From the NCBI RefSeq assembly GCF_000350085.1, contig NZ_CAUM01000030.1:1-54404 (forward strand): a stretch of DNA of 54,404 nucleotides. The letters run 5' to 3'. The DNA comes from Mesorhizobium metallidurans STM 2683 (GTDB lineage: Bacteria; Pseudomonadota; Alphaproteobacteria; Rhizobiales; Rhizobiaceae). Below, piece by piece: positions 26,882 to 39,590 of this stretch; the stretch's first letter is position 1, and every line of letters starts with the position of its first letter. The notes under the pieces were generated by a model. The model made no database searches, had not been told where the DNA came from, and saw nothing but the letters and a program-made list of their open reading frames with translations. The translations under genes and the position numbers were made by a program.

Positions 26882-27703
26882 CTACCTTGTCTTGCCACGC
26901 AGGGCAACGATGGCCGCCGCCGTTTCCTCGATCGAGCGGCGGCTGACATCGATCATCGGCCAGCCATGCCGGGTGCAGATCTGGCGGGCATAGGCGAGCT
27001 CCTCGTTGATCGCGGCGCGGTCGACATAGTCGGTCGGCTCATAGGCGCTGGTGTTACCGAGGATACGGTTCTGTCGAACCTGCGAGATGCGTTCGGCGGT
27101 GGCGACCAGCCCGACGATCAGCGGCGTCCTGGCGTTGACCAGGCTTTCCGGCACCGGCACGCCAAGCACGATCGGAATGTTGGCTGTCTTGATGCCGCGA
27201 TTGGCGAGATAGATGCTGGTCGGCGTCTTCGAGGTGCGCGAAATGCCGATCAGCACGATGTCGGCATCATCCATATTGGCCGGCAGCTGGCCGTCATCAT
27301 GCTCCATGGTGAAGTTGAGCGCATCGATGCGGCGGAAATAGTCGGCGTCGAGAACGTGCTGGGCACCGACGCGGCGGCCCGCCGGCGTGCCGAGATAGGA
27401 TTGGAACACGGTCAGCACCGGCTCCAGCACCGAGACGCAAGGCAGGCCCATGGCGGCGCAGCGCTCATCGATGCCGCGGGCGAGCTTCTGGTCGACGACG
27501 GTGTAGAGGATGATGCCCGGCTCCTCCTCGATATCCTCGAACACCTTCGTCACCTGCTTTTCGGTGCGGATCAGCGGATAGATATGCTCGATGGCGCGCG
27601 CATCCTTGTATTGCGCCGACGCCGCACGGCCGGCGGCGAGCAGCGTTTCGCCGGTGGCATCGGAAATCAGATGGAGGTGAAAGAAGCTCTGCGGTTTGTT
27701 CAC
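26882..27703 (-). CDS. ppsR: Pyruvate, phosphate dikinase/PEP synthase regulatory protein (DUF299)
   Basis: A 273-residue bifunctional kinase/phosphorylase that regulates PPDK or PEP synthase by ADP-dependent phosphorylation. The N-terminus [14 protein letters not shown] and the P-loop-like [18 protein letters not shown] are diagnostic, with SRRSIEETA near the C-terminus. Orthologues are the first gene left of the origin in Caulobacter and Rickettsia (the CC0001/RP001 family, from memory), and it is divergent from hemE here as there. Its 5' end overlaps a weak DnaA-box-like word. Confidence 0.95.
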   Translation of the reverse strand: MNKPQSFFHLHLISDATGETLLAAGRAASAQYKDARAIEHIYPLIRTEKQVTKVFEDIEEEPGIILYTVVDQKLARGIDERCAAMGLPCVSVLEPVLTVFQSYLGTPAGRRVGAQHVLDADYFRRIDALNFTMEHDDGQLPANMDDADIVLIGISRTSKTPTSIYLANRGIKTANIPIVLGVPVPESLVNARTPLIVGLVATAERISQVRQNRILGNTSAYEPTDYVDRAAINEELAYARQICTRHGWPMIDVSRRSIEETAAAIVALRGKTR

Positions 27704-28107
27704 AGGGGGTCATTCCAGGCTGTGGGCCGATGTGGATAAGGCTGGACGGAAAGATCGGCCGCTCGGGTGGGACTGTATCAGATGGCAGTTTGTCCACAAT
27801 TCGATGCGCTGTCGGCTTTTGCGGGCGGCTGGGGACAAATCCGTGGACGAGTGTTTTTGCCTTCGTGTCATCCACAGGGCGTTTTTTATCGGGGTCGGCT
27901 ATAAGCCATTGACTCCAGTTGGCGATTCCCGGCTTTCCACAAAGTCCTACAATCCCGTTGGAGAAGCACGCGACAATATGCTGGCTGGCCTTTGCCGGGG
28001 CAAAGCGGGACAGGTGACAACCATCACAACCAACAGACTCTTAGAATCAGAAGATTCTTAGAAATAGAATATTTGATTATAGAGAAGCTTGGAGAGGCGA
28101 GCGCTGA
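27704..28107. other. Probable chromosomal replication origin oriC
   Basis: A 404-bp gene-free gap between divergent ppsR and hemE, the conserved alphaproteobacterial origin position. It holds a perfect DnaA box at 27731-27739 (TGTGGATAA, minus orientation), one-mismatch boxes at 27790-27798 (TTGTCCACA) and 27868-27876 (TCATCCACA), and weaker ones at 27696-27704, 27830-27838 and 27933-27941. From about 28021 to 28085 the sequence turns strongly AT-rich, with an AGAATC/GATTCT dyad, and is the candidate unwinding element. The hemE promoter must lie in the same stretch. Confidence 0.8.
27731..27739 (-). promoter_or_regulatory. DnaA box, perfect consensus
   Basis: TGTGGATAA is the exact complement of TTATCCACA. 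It is the only perfect match in the origin gap and sits at its ppsR side. Confidence 0.85.
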
Positions 28108-29142
28108 ATGCCTGAAAACCGCATCATGCTGGACGTGCTGAAGGGCAAGACGGTATCGCCGCCGCCGCTCTGGATGATGCGTCAGGCCGGCCGCTATCTG
28201 CCGGAGTACAGGCAGACGCGTAAGCGCGCCGGCTCGTTCCTCGATCTTTGCTACAATCCGGATCTTGCCGTCGAGGTCACGCTGCAGCCGATCGAGCGCT
28301 TCGGCTTCGACGCCTCGATCCTGTTTTCCGATATCCTTGTCGTGCCGCATGCGCTGGGCCGCGACGTGCGCTTCGAGGAAGGGCGTGGGCCGCTGCTGAC
28401 GCCGATTTCAGCGAAGGAGATTTCGGCTCTCAGTGGCGAAACGTTTCACGTGAATCTCGAACCGGTCTACGACGCGGTGCGCCAGTTGCGTGCGAAATTG
28501 CCCGACGAGACGACGCTGATCGGATTCTGCGGCGCGCCGTGGACGGTGGCGACCTACATGATCGCCGGGCACGGCACGCCCGACCAGGCGCCGGCGCGGC
28601 TGTTCGCCTATCGCGAGCCTGCGGCCTTCCAGCAGCTGCTCAAAGTGCTGGTCGATCATTCCGCCGCCTATCTTATTCGCCAGATCGAGGCCGGCGCCGA
28701 TGTGGTGCAGATCTTCGACTCGTGGTCCGGCGTGCTCGACGAGGCGTCCTTCGAACTGTTCTGCGTAAAGCCGTTGGCCGAGATCGTCAGGCAGGTTCGT
28801 GCCGCCCATCCCGATGTTCCGATCATCGGCTTTCCCAAGGGCGCCGGCGACCATTACCGCAGCTATCGGCAGAAGACCGGCGTGACCGGCCTTGGCCTCG
28901 ACTGGACCGTGCCGCTGACGGCGGCGCGTGAGTTGCAGCGAGATGGTGCCGTCCAGGGCAATCTCGATCCGTTGCGGCTGGTGGCCGGGGGCAAGGCGCT
29001 TGCCGAGGGCGTCGAGGCGATCCTGAAGGCGCTGGGCAACGGACCGCTGATCTTCAATCTCGGCCATGGCATCACGCCGGAGACGCCGCTGGCGCATGTC
29101 GAGCAGATGGTGAAGCTGGTGAGGAATGCATCATGGCGATGA
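28108..29142 (+). CDS. hemE: Uroporphyrinogen decarboxylase
   Basis: A 344-residue cytosolic enzyme that converts uroporphyrinogen III to coproporphyrinogen III in heme synthesis. The active-site segments are [30 protein letters not shown] (catalytic Asp), ATYMIAGHG and the C-terminal FNLGHGI. It is the first gene right of the origin and overlaps hemJ by 10 bp. A weak parS-like word lies inside at 28442-28457. Confidence 0.97.
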   Translation: MPENRIMLDVLKGKTVSPPPLWMMRQAGRYLPEYRQTRKRAGSFLDLCYNPDLAVEVTLQPIERFGFDASILFSDILVVPHALGRDVRFEEGRGPLLTPISAKEISALSGETFHVNLEPVYDAVRQLRAKLPDETTLIGFCGAPWTVATYMIAGHGTPDQAPARLFAYREPAAFQQLLKVLVDHSAAYLIRQIEAGADVVQIFDSWSGVLDEASFELFCVKPLAEIVRQVRAAHPDVPIIGFPKGAGDHYRSYRQKTGVTGLGLDWTVPLTAARELQRDGAVQGNLDPLRLVAGGKALAEGVEAILKALGNGPLIFNLGHGITPETPLAHVEQMVKLVRNASWR

Positions 29143-29681
29143 TGGGCAAAGGCAGCCAGGGCGCCAATAGCGGCGGCGCGGCGATGCGCCGGGCGGCAAT
29201 CGCGATAGCTGTTTTTCTCGTGCTGGCCGGGCTGCTGTTCCTGTTTGGACCGGACGATTTCTATCCATGGGCGAAAGCGATCCACGTGATTGCCGTCATC
29301 TCGTGGATGGCGGGCATGCTCTATCTGCCGCGGCTGCTGGTCTATCATGCCGATGCCGGGAAAGGTTCGGTGCAGTCAGAAACCTTCAAGGTGATGGAGC
29401 GCCGCCTGCTGCGCGGCATCATCAATCCGGCGATGGTCATCACCTGGGCGTTCGGCCTCTGGCTTGCCTGGAAAGGCTTCGGTTTTCAGGGCGGCTGGCT
29501 GCATGCCAAGATCGCGGCGGTGCTTGGTCTCTCGGCCGTTCACGGCTATCTGGCGGGTGCCGTGCGCAAATTCGCCGAGGATCGCAACGAAAAACCGGCG
29601 AGGCACTGGCGGATCGTCAACGAGATACCCACATTGCTGATGATCGTCATCGTCGTGCTGGTTATCGTGAAGCCGTTCTGA
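29133..29681 (+). CDS. hemJ: Protoporphyrinogen oxidase HemJ
   Basis: A 182-residue inner-membrane protein with four membrane segments ([39 protein letters not shown], then [13 protein letters not shown] and a final [13 protein letters not shown]). The [15 protein letters not shown] region holds the conserved His and Arg of HemJ, the oxygen-linked alternative to HemG and HemY. Its position directly after hemE supports the role. The start at 29133 overlaps hemE; a downstream ATG at 29184 (MRRAAIAI) is possible. Confidence 0.93.
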   Translation: MAMMGKGSQGANSGGAAMRRAAIAIAVFLVLAGLLFLFGPDDFYPWAKAIHVIAVISWMAGMLYLPRLLVYHADAGKGSVQSETFKVMERRLLRGIINPAMVITWAFGLWLAWKGFGFQGGWLHAKIAAVLGLSAVHGYLAGAVRKFAEDRNEKPARHWRIVNEIPTLLMIVIVVLVIVKPF

Positions 29682-29856
29682 CGCATCGTGGCGCTGCCGG
29701 GCAACCGGCAAATGGCGGCTTGCTCTTTCACCCGACCGACGATACAAGACGGGTCTTCCTTCCCGTCATGCGCCGCCCCTTCATCGCTTTCGGCCGCGCC
29801 CGGCATTTGTCGCATCCCGCCGATATTTTTTCCCAAATCCGATTCAGAGTCCGTCT

Positions 29857-31122
<1,266 letters not shown>

Positions 31123-31145
31123 TTGGGGGCAGGGCTCCCCTCGCC

Positions 31146-31303
31146 TCGTCATCCTCGGGCTTGACCCGAGGATCCATGCCGTAGGGTCTGCCCGAGAAAC
31201 AGCGGAGCAGAATCTGCCCCGTTGCAGCGCTCGAAAGTCACGGCATGGATCCTATGGTCTGCGCCGCGTCGCTTCGCTCCTTGCTTCGCCATAGGATGAC
31301 GAA
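31146..31303. repeat. Family A element, hybrid form, copy 4
   Basis: A 158-bp element. The left half is the short hairpin type (CTCGGG/CCCGAG as in copy 2), and the right half is the long arm type ending GGATGACGAA. The centre reads CAGAATCTG, a contracted form of the CAGAATTCTG centre. Its right end is 2 bp from the stop codon of the DUF255 gene. Confidence 0.83.
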
Positions 31304-31305
31304 CT

Positions 31306-33325
<2,020 letters not shown>

Positions 33326-33393
33326 GGTCGGGCACTCGGGCGAAAAGATTGGATTGAACAGGCATAGCTAGGGCGGTCTATTAGAGCGGGCAA

Positions 33394-34716
33394 ATGATTT
33401 CAGGCGATTCCATCGTTGCTCTGTCCAGCGGCCGCCTGCCTGCCGGCATCGCCGTTATCCGGATTTCGGGCGCTCAGACTCGATTCGTTGTCGAAACGAT
33501 TGCCGGCACTATGGTTAAGGACCGCATCGCGACGCTGCGCAAGCTTAGGGCAGCGGATGGAACCTTGCTCGATGCTGGATTGGTTGTCTTTTTCCCTGCT
33601 CCCAACAGCTTTACCGGCGAGGATGTCGCCGAGTTCCATGTTCATGGCGGACGGGCCGTTGCGGCCAAGATGCTGGAGACGATCGCGGGCTTCGACGGCG
33701 TCAGGCATGCCGAGCCCGGCGAATTCACCCGGCGCGCCTTTCTCAACGGCAAGGTCGATCTGGTCGAGACCGAGGCACTGGCCGATCTCGTCAATGCCGA
33801 GACCGAGGCGCAGCGACGCTTTGCCGTGCGGAATGCCGCAGGCGCGCAAAGCGAGCTCTATCTCGGCTGGCGCCGGCGGCTCATTCATGCGCGGGCGATG
33901 ATCGAAGCCGAGATCGACTTTTCCGACGAGGACGATGTGCCCGGTTCCGTGGCGGACGCGGTCTGGTCGGATGTCAGGGCGATGGTCGATGAGATCGCCC
34001 GTCACGTCGAAGGGTTCCGGGCCGCCGAGATCATCCGCGACGGGTTCGAAGTCGTCATCCTCGGGGCGCCGAATGCCGGGAAATCCAGCCTCTTCAATGC
34101 GCTGGCCCAGCGCGAGGCCGCGATCGTTACCGATGAGCCCGGCACGACCCGCGATCTGCTCGAAGTGGTGCTGGATCTCTCGGGGATGCGGGTCTGGGTG
34201 ACCGATACGGCCGGTCTTCGTGATGCGCCGGGCAAGGTTGAGGCGATCGGCATCGAGAAGGCGCGCGCCAAGGCGCACGGGGCCGACCTCTTGCTGGTGC
34301 TGGAGGACATGGCCAATCCGGTTTCAGCCGGCATGATTCCAACCGATGCACCGGCGTTAAGGATTGGAACAAAGGCGGACTTGGTAGGGCCGGAGTTGCA
34401 GACGACCGGCTATGATGCCGCGATTTCGGTCAGGGACGGCACCGGTGTGCCGGAATTGCTGGCGGAGATCGGACGCCGCGCCGCGGCGGAAATCGGTCAG
34501 GCTGGCGATATTCTGCCGTCGCGGCTGCGGCATGTCGAGCTTCTTAGCGAGACAAAGCGGTATCTGCTTGCAGCTTTGACGGAGGAGGGGCGCGGACAGG
34601 AGTTGCGGGCGGAGGAGTTGCGCCTGGCGGCGGACCGGCTCGGGCGAATTGTGGGGTCGGTCGATGTCGAGGATTTGCTGGATGTCATCTTTTCGCAGTT
34701 CTGCATCGGGAAGTGA
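33394..34716 (+). CDS. mnmE: tRNA modification GTPase MnmE (TrmE)
   Basis: A 440-residue GTPase that, with MnmG, installs the cmnm5 group on U34 of tRNAs. The N-terminal folate-binding domain starts MISGDSIVALSSGRLPAGIAVIRISG. The G domain is inserted in the helical domain with G1 GAPNAGKSSL, G2 PGTTRD, G3 DTAGLRD and G4-like TKAD. The C-terminus FSQFCIGK has the catalytic cysteine motif. A parS-like site overlaps its stop codon. Confidence 0.97.
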   Translation: MISGDSIVALSSGRLPAGIAVIRISGAQTRFVVETIAGTMVKDRIATLRKLRAADGTLLDAGLVVFFPAPNSFTGEDVAEFHVHGGRAVAAKMLETIAGFDGVRHAEPGEFTRRAFLNGKVDLVETEALADLVNAETEAQRRFAVRNAAGAQSELYLGWRRRLIHARAMIEAEIDFSDEDDVPGSVADAVWSDVRAMVDEIARHVEGFRAAEIIRDGFEVVILGAPNAGKSSLFNALAQREAAIVTDEPGTTRDLLEVVLDLSGMRVWVTDTAGLRDAPGKVEAIGIEKARAKAHGADLLLVLEDMANPVSAGMIPTDAPALRIGTKADLVGPELQTTGYDAAISVRDGTGVPELLAEIGRRAAAEIGQAGDILPSRLRHVELLSETKRYLLAALTEEGRGQELRAEELRLAADRLGRIVGSVDVEDLLDVIFSQFCIGK

Positions 34717-34729
34717 CTCACGTGAAACA
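34714..34729. promoter_or_regulatory. parS-like ParB-binding site 1
   Basis: TGACTCACGTGAAACA against the parS consensus TGTTTCACGTGAAACA has two mismatches, both in one arm; the CACGTG core and GAAACA arm are intact. It overlaps the mnmE stop. Confidence 0.65.
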
Positions 34730-34751
34730 TTGCAGAGCGCGGCGAGGTGAG

Positions 34752-34767
34752 GGATTCACGTGAAACA
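34752..34767. promoter_or_regulatory. parS-like ParB-binding site 2
   Basis: GGATTCACGTGAAACA has two mismatches to the parS consensus. It lies 38 bp after site 1 in the mnmE-mnmG gap. Confidence 0.65.
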
Positions 34768-34813
34768 TGGGCGACTGCTATCGAAGTTAAGCAGTTGACG
34801 TTTCGTCTTGGAC

Positions 34814-34829
34814 TGTTTCACGTGAAACG
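34814..34829. promoter_or_regulatory. parS-like ParB-binding site 3
   Basis: TGTTTCACGTGAAACG has one mismatch, at the last base. It is one of the two best matches to the parS consensus in the window, 75 bp before mnmG. Confidence 0.82.
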
Positions 34830-34903
34830 AGTATGCCCTGCATCCTTGACAGCAGGCGCTCTCGGGCACATGTGTCGACCACTCTGAAACTGGAACACTT
34901 GGA

Positions 34904-36775
34904 ATGACCGATCACTATGATGTGGTTGTGGTGGGAGGCGGCCACGCGGGTTGCGAGGCGGCCAGTGCGGCGGCGCGCGCCGGGGCGCGCACCGCCCTGG
35001 TGACGCTGCGCTTCGATACAATCGGCGTCATGTCCTGCAATCCGGCGATCGGCGGCCTTGGCAAGGGCCATCTGGTCCGCGAGATCGATGCCATGGACGG
35101 GCTGATGGGACGCGTCGCCGATGCGGCCGGCATCCAGTTCCGCCTGCTCAATCGCCGCAAGGGTCCGGCAGTGCGCGGGCCCCGGACTCAGGCCGATCGC
35201 AAGCTCTATCGCCTTGCCATGCAAGCAGCGATTCGGCAGCAGAACGATCTCGAAATCGTCGAGGGCGAGGTGCTGGATCTTGAAATCGACAATGGGCGCG
35301 TGGTGGCGGTTCTGCTGGCCGATGGAAGCAGACTCAGCTGTGGCGCCGCGGTGCTGACGACCGGAACCTTCCTGCGCGGTCTCATCCATATCGGCGAGAA
35401 GAAGATCGTCGCCGGCCGCATGAACGAACAGGCCAGCCTCGGCCTGTCGGCGACGATGAACCGCGCCGGCTTCAAGCTCGGGCGGCTGAAGACCGGCACG
35501 CCGCCCAGGCTCGACGGCCGCACCATCGACTGGGCCTCGCTGGAAAGCCAGGCGGCGGACGAGCATCCCGTGCCGTTCTCGCTGCTGACTGACCGCATTG
35601 AAAACCGGCAGATCCATTGCGGCATCACGCGCACGACCGTGGCCACACACGAACTGATCCGCGCCAATCTCGGCCGTTCCGCCATGTATTCCGGCTCGAT
35701 CGAAGGCGTGGGACCGCGTTACTGCCCGTCGATCGAGGACAAAATCGTCAAGTTCGGCGACCGTGAGGGCCATCAGATATTCCTGGAGCCGGAAGGCCTC
35801 GACGACGACACCGTCTATCCGAATGGTATCTCGACGTCACTGCCCGAGGATGTGCAGCTCGACATATTGAAGACCATCCCCGGCCTGGAGCGCGCAACCA
35901 TGCTGCGGCCCGGCTACGCCATCGAATATGATCACGTCGATCCGCGCGAGCTCGAGCCGACGCTGGAAACCAGGCGGATCTCCGGCCTGTTCCTCGCCGG
36001 ACAGATCAACGGCACGACCGGCTATGAAGAGGCGGCGGCGCAAGGGCTTCTGGCCGGCCTCAACGCCGCGCGCAAGGCGTCCGGCAGCGACCAGATCGTG
36101 CTCAGCCGCACCGAGGCCTATATCGGGGTGATGGTCGACGACCTGACCAGTCGCGGCATCAGCGAACCCTACCGCATGTTCACATCGCGGGCCGAGTTCC
36201 GGCTGTCGCTCCGGGCGGACAATGCCGATGAGCGTCTGACGCCGCTGGCAACGAAGCTCGGGATGGCTTCGCGGGAACGCACACGGCGGTTCAATGAGGT
36301 CGTCCAGGAGCTGGAGAAGGCGCGGGCGCTCGCGCTCGGCATCACCATGACGCCCAATGAGGCGGCGCGCCATGGGCTTGAGATCAACAGGGATGGCGTG
36401 CGTCGATCGGCCTATGAATTGCTGGCCTATCCCGGCGTCGACATCGCGTGGCTGGCGCGGATTGCACCGGAGTTTGGCGCCATCGATGCCAAGACGGCCG
36501 AGCGCCTCGAAACGGAAGCGAAATATTCCGTTTACCTTGACCGCCAGCAGGCCGATGTCACGCAGATCAGGCATGAGGAGAGCCGGCGGATCCCGGCTTC
36601 GCTCGACTTCGCCGCGGTGCCAGGCCTGTCCAACGAGCTGAAGCAGAAGATGCGGCTGCGCCAGCCGCGCTCCATTGCCGACGCGCAGCGCATGGAAGGC
36701 ATGACGCCGGCGGCGCTCGCGATCATTGCCGCGCATGTCCGCAACGCCGAGGCCGCGCAAAGGGATGTTGCGTGA
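34904..36775 (+). CDS. mnmG: tRNA uridine-34 modification enzyme MnmG (GidA)
   Basis: A 623-residue FAD protein, partner of MnmE. FAD motif [18 protein letters not shown], the gidA signatures [21 protein letters not shown] and [11 protein letters not shown], and the C-terminal helical part ([20 protein letters not shown]). The long gap upstream holds three parS-like sites. The stop overlaps the rsmG start by 4 bp. Confidence 0.97.
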   Translation: MTDHYDVVVVGGGHAGCEAASAAARAGARTALVTLRFDTIGVMSCNPAIGGLGKGHLVREIDAMDGLMGRVADAAGIQFRLLNRRKGPAVRGPRTQADRKLYRLAMQAAIRQQNDLEIVEGEVLDLEIDNGRVVAVLLADGSRLSCGAAVLTTGTFLRGLIHIGEKKIVAGRMNEQASLGLSATMNRAGFKLGRLKTGTPPRLDGRTIDWASLESQAADEHPVPFSLLTDRIENRQIHCGITRTTVATHELIRANLGRSAMYSGSIEGVGPRYCPSIEDKIVKFGDREGHQIFLEPEGLDDDTVYPNGISTSLPEDVQLDILKTIPGLERATMLRPGYAIEYDHVDPRELEPTLETRRISGLFLAGQINGTTGYEEAAAQGLLAGLNAARKASGSDQIVLSRTEAYIGVMVDDLTSRGISEPYRMFTSRAEFRLSLRADNADERLTPLATKLGMASRERTRRFNEVVQELEKARALALGITMTPNEAARHGLEINRDGVRRSAYELLAYPGVDIAWLARIAPEFGAIDAKTAERLETEAKYSVYLDRQQADVTQIRHEESRRIPASLDFAAVPGLSNELKQKMRLRQPRSIADAQRMEGMTPAALAIIAAHVRNAEAAQRDVA

Positions 36776-37410
36776 GCGCTGCGTCCTGGGCCAGCCTGCA
36801 AGAGGCAGCCGGCCCGGTTTCACGTGAAACATTCGATCGCCTCGTCGAGTTCGAACGGGTTTTCCAGAAGTGGAACCGCAGCATAAATCTGGCCGCTCGA
36901 TCGACACAGGATGATGTCTGGCGCCGCCACATCTTAGATAGCGCCCAACTCGCCCGAATCGTGCCCGAGGCGAAGAACTGGGCCGACCTCGGCTCGGGCG
37001 GCGGCTTTCCAGGCCTGGTACTTGCCTTTCTGCTTGCCGGGCGCGATGGCGCCAGCATCGATCTCATTGAAAGCAATCGGAAAAAAGCATCCTTCCTGCA
37101 AGCCATCGTCGGCCAGTTCAACCTGCCGGCGCGGGTCGTCGCGCGCCGCATCGACGACAGCTATCCGCTTGTTCCGGCGCCGCAAATCGTCACGGCCAGG
37201 GCGCTGGCGCCGCTTCCCGTGCTGCTCAGCCTGGCGGCGCCCTGGCTGACCAAGGGTGCGCACGGCCTGTTCCACAAAGGCCGGGATTACCGCGCCGAAG
37301 TGGCAGAAAGCACTCAACGATGGTCCTTCGATCTGGTAGAACATGCCAGCGTGACCGACGCCCAAGGCGTCATCCTCGAATTGTCTGGCTTGCAACCCTC
37401 TGATTCGTGA
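36772..37410 (+). CDS. rsmG: 16S rRNA m7G527 methyltransferase
   Basis: A 212-residue SAM-dependent methyltransferase (GidB) acting on G527 of 16S rRNA. The SAM loop is [16 protein letters not shown] and the C-terminal HKGRDYRAE segment is typical. The start is a GTG in GTGA overlapping the mnmG stop, implying coupling. A one-mismatch parS-like site lies at codons ~15-20, fixing part of the N-terminal sequence (GPVSRETF). Confidence 0.95.
   Translation: MSAASWASLQEAAGPVSRETFDRLVEFERVFQKWNRSINLAARSTQDDVWRRHILDSAQLARIVPEAKNWADLGSGGGFPGLVLAFLLAGRDGASIDLIESNRKKASFLQAIVGQFNLPARVVARRIDDSYPLVPAPQIVTARALAPLPVLLSLAAPWLTKGAHGLFHKGRDYRAEVAESTQRWSFDLVEHASVTDAQGVILELSGLQPSDS
36816..36831. promoter_or_regulatory. 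parS-like ParB-binding site 4, inside rsmG
   Basis: GGTTTCACGTGAAACA has one mismatch to the parS consensus, at the first base. It is fully within the coding region and encodes VSRET. Confidence 0.8.
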
Positions 37411-37454
37411 CTGCCCCGTCTGTGACTCCTTTGTCTGTAACTGGCGACCTCGGA

Positions 37455-38276
37455 ATGAATTTCTGGCATAGACCCATGATGAAGAATGGCCCTCGAATCA
37501 TCACCGTAGCCAACCAGAAGGGCGGCGTCGGCAAGACGACGACCGCCATCAATCTGGCCACGGCGCTGGCGGCGATCGGCGAAAAGGTGCTGATCGTCGA
37601 TCTCGATCCGCAAGGCAATGCCTCGACCGGCCTGGGCATCGACCGCAAGGACCGCACCGTTTCGTCCTATGATGTGCTGACCGGCGAGCTCGATCTGGAG
37701 GCGGCGGCGATCCCGACGGCGGTGCCGGGCCTGTCGATCGTGCCGTCGACGCTCGACCTGCTCGGCATCGAGATGGAGATCGCTTCCGCATCCGACCGGG
37801 TGCTCAAGCTGCGCAATGCGCTGCGCGCCGCGAGCGAGCGTGGCGCGCCCTTCGGCTATGTGCTGATTGACTGCCCGCCGTCGCTCAATCTTCTGACTTT
37901 GAATTCAATGGCGGCAGCCGACTCTGTTCTTGTTCCGCTGCAATGCGAATTCTTCGCGCTGGAAGGCCTCAGTCAGCTGCTCGAAACGGTCGAGCAGGTG
38001 CGCCGCACGATCAATCCGGATCTGATCATCCAGGGCATCGTGCTGACCATGTATGACGGCCGCAACAACCTCGCCAACCAGGTGGTGCAGGATGTCAGGG
38101 CGCATATGGGCGACAAGGTCTACGAGACGATCATCCCGCGCAATGTCCGTGTCTCCGAGGCGCCGTCCTACGGCAAGCCGGCGATCCTCTACGACCTCAA
38201 ATGCTCGGGCAGCCAGGCCTATCTGCAGCTTGCCTCCGAAGTGATCCGCCGCGAGCGCAAATTGCGCGCCGCGTAA
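37455..38276 (+). CDS. parA: Chromosome partitioning ATPase ParA
   Basis: A 273-residue ParA/Soj ATPase that moves the ParB-parS complex. The deviant Walker A is QKGGVGKTTTAINLA, Walker B is YVLIDCPPSLNLL, and VLIVDLDPQGNASTGLG is typical. The start is uncertain. A GTG at 37407 overlaps rsmG's stop, ATGs lie at 37455, 37476 and 37479, and none has a strong ribosome-binding site; the conserved sequence begins at RIITVANQ. It is followed 73 bp later by parB. Confidence 0.96.
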   Translation: MNFWHRPMMKNGPRIITVANQKGGVGKTTTAINLATALAAIGEKVLIVDLDPQGNASTGLGIDRKDRTVSSYDVLTGELDLEAAAIPTAVPGLSIVPSTLDLLGIEMEIASASDRVLKLRNALRAASERGAPFGYVLIDCPPSLNLLTLNSMAAADSVLVPLQCEFFALEGLSQLLETVEQVRRTINPDLIIQGIVLTMYDGRNNLANQVVQDVRAHMGDKVYETIIPRNVRVSEAPSYGKPAILYDLKCSGSQAYLQLASEVIRRERKLRAA

Positions 38277-38349
38277 GGCATGCCGCCTGATTTTGCGACA
38301 GTGATATGAACAAGAAGCCGATTCGATAGCGAAACGATCTGGACGGACG

Positions 38350-39231
38350 ATGAGCGAAGACCTTTCGAGAAAAAGACTGGGGCGGGGACTGGCGGCGCTG
38401 ATCGGCGAAATCGATCGCCCGGCGGCGGTGGAAAAGCAGGGCATGAGCGCCGACGGCAAGGTGCCGATCGAGTTCATCAGCCCCAATCCAAAAAACCCGC
38501 GCCGGCATTTCGGCGATGCGGAACTGACCGATCTCGCCCAGTCGATCCGCGAGCATGGCGTGGTGCAGCCGGTGGTGGCGCGGCCGTCGCCAACGCAGCC
38601 CGGCCGCTACGAGATCATCGCCGGCGAGCGGCGCTGGCGCGCCGCGCAGCGCGCCGGGCTGACCGAAATCCCGATCATTGTCCGCGACGTCAACGACCGC
38701 ACGGCGCTGGAACTGGCGATCATCGAAAACGTCCAGCGCGCCGACCTCAATCCGGTCGAGGAGGCGCAGGGCTATCAGCAATTGATCGACGACCACGGTT
38801 ACACCCAGGCCGATCTCGGCAATGTCATCGGCAAGAGCCGCAGCCACGTCGCCAATACGCTGCGGCTGTTGAAGCTGCCCGACGTGATCCGCGACATGCT
38901 GGTCGACGGTGCTCTGTCGGCCGGCCACGCCCGCACGCTGGTGACATCAGAGGATCCGGCCGGTCTTGCCAAGCGGATCGTCGAGGATGGGCTTTCGGTG
39001 CGCCAGGCCGAAGCTCTGGCGCAGGCGCCGGCCGGGGCGCCAGTCGCGCCAAGGAAAGCCCAACCGGCGCGGAAGGATGCCGACACGCTGGCGCTGGAAA
39101 AGCTGATGACCGACACGATCGGCATGATCGTATCGATCGAGCACAAGGGGAAGGGCGGTATGATCCACGTCTCCTACCGGACGCTGGAGCAGCTCGATGA
39201 ACTGTGCCGACGGCTGAAGCAGGAGCGGTAG
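38350..39231 (+). CDS. parB: Chromosome partitioning protein ParB
   Basis: A 293-residue CTP-dependent clamp that loads at parS. The N-terminal arm (KRLGRGLAALIGE) contacts ParA. The CTPase domain has GRYEIIAGERRWRAAQRAG and ENVQRADLNPVEEA. The HTH is YTQADLGNVIGKSRSHVANTLRLLKLP, followed by a C-terminal dimerisation part after residue ~230. The start has GGACGGACG just upstream. The parS-like sites at 34.7-36.8 kb are its expected targets. Confidence 0.97.
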   Translation: MSEDLSRKRLGRGLAALIGEIDRPAAVEKQGMSADGKVPIEFISPNPKNPRRHFGDAELTDLAQSIREHGVVQPVVARPSPTQPGRYEIIAGERRWRAAQRAGLTEIPIIVRDVNDRTALELAIIENVQRADLNPVEEAQGYQQLIDDHGYTQADLGNVIGKSRSHVANTLRLLKLPDVIRDMLVDGALSAGHARTLVTSEDPAGLAKRIVEDGLSVRQAEALAQAPAGAPVAPRKAQPARKDADTLALEKLMTDTIGMIVSIEHKGKGGMIHVSYRTLEQLDELCRRLKQER

Positions 39232-39304
39232 ATCGTTGAAAGATCGCGATATTTAGCCGGCAAATGAAGTTCTGGTTTAGGATCAATTCCTTGCGTTTAA
39301 AAGG

Positions 39305-39333
39305 GGTCGGCCACTGTGCCGGCCTTTCTCTTT
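39305..39333 (+). terminator. Probable terminator of the parAB transcript
   Basis: GGTCGGC and GCCGGCC form a 7-bp stem (one G-T wobble) with a 6-nt loop, followed by TTTCTCTTT. The T-run is broken, so strength is uncertain. It lies 74 bp after parB. Confidence 0.55.
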
Positions 39334-39389
39334 GAGACATGACGGTTGGCGAAATCGCAGCAGCCGTCAATCTCTCCCCTTGACGGCAG

Positions 39390-39586
39390 GGCAAACGCAT
39401 ATGGCGCTGCCCCACTCCGTCTCGGCTTCGCCGAGCCACCTCTCTCCCACAAAGTGGGGCAGAGGAAACGCCAATCGCCGTGGTCGCGGCCTTGAAAGGC
39501 CTGGGTTTCCTCTCCCCCATGACGTGGGGGAGAGGTGGCCGCGCAGCGGCCGGAGTGGGGGACAGGCGCTGCCATATGCGATTGCC
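39390..39586. repeat. Family C palindromic repeat, copy 1
   Basis: A 197-bp element with terminal inverted arms at 39390-39405 and 39571-39586 (15 of 16 matching) and internal hairpins (CGGCTTCGCCG, CCCCCA..TGGGGG). It is in the same orientation as and nearly identical to copy 2 at 40705-40914. Its right end is 4 bp from the holA stop codon. Confidence 0.87.
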
Positions 39587-39590
39587 TCTC

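Noticed and set aside
28442..28457. Fifth parS site in hemE
   Set aside because: Three mismatches to the consensus, two of them in the right arm; it may be chance and is not listed as a feature.
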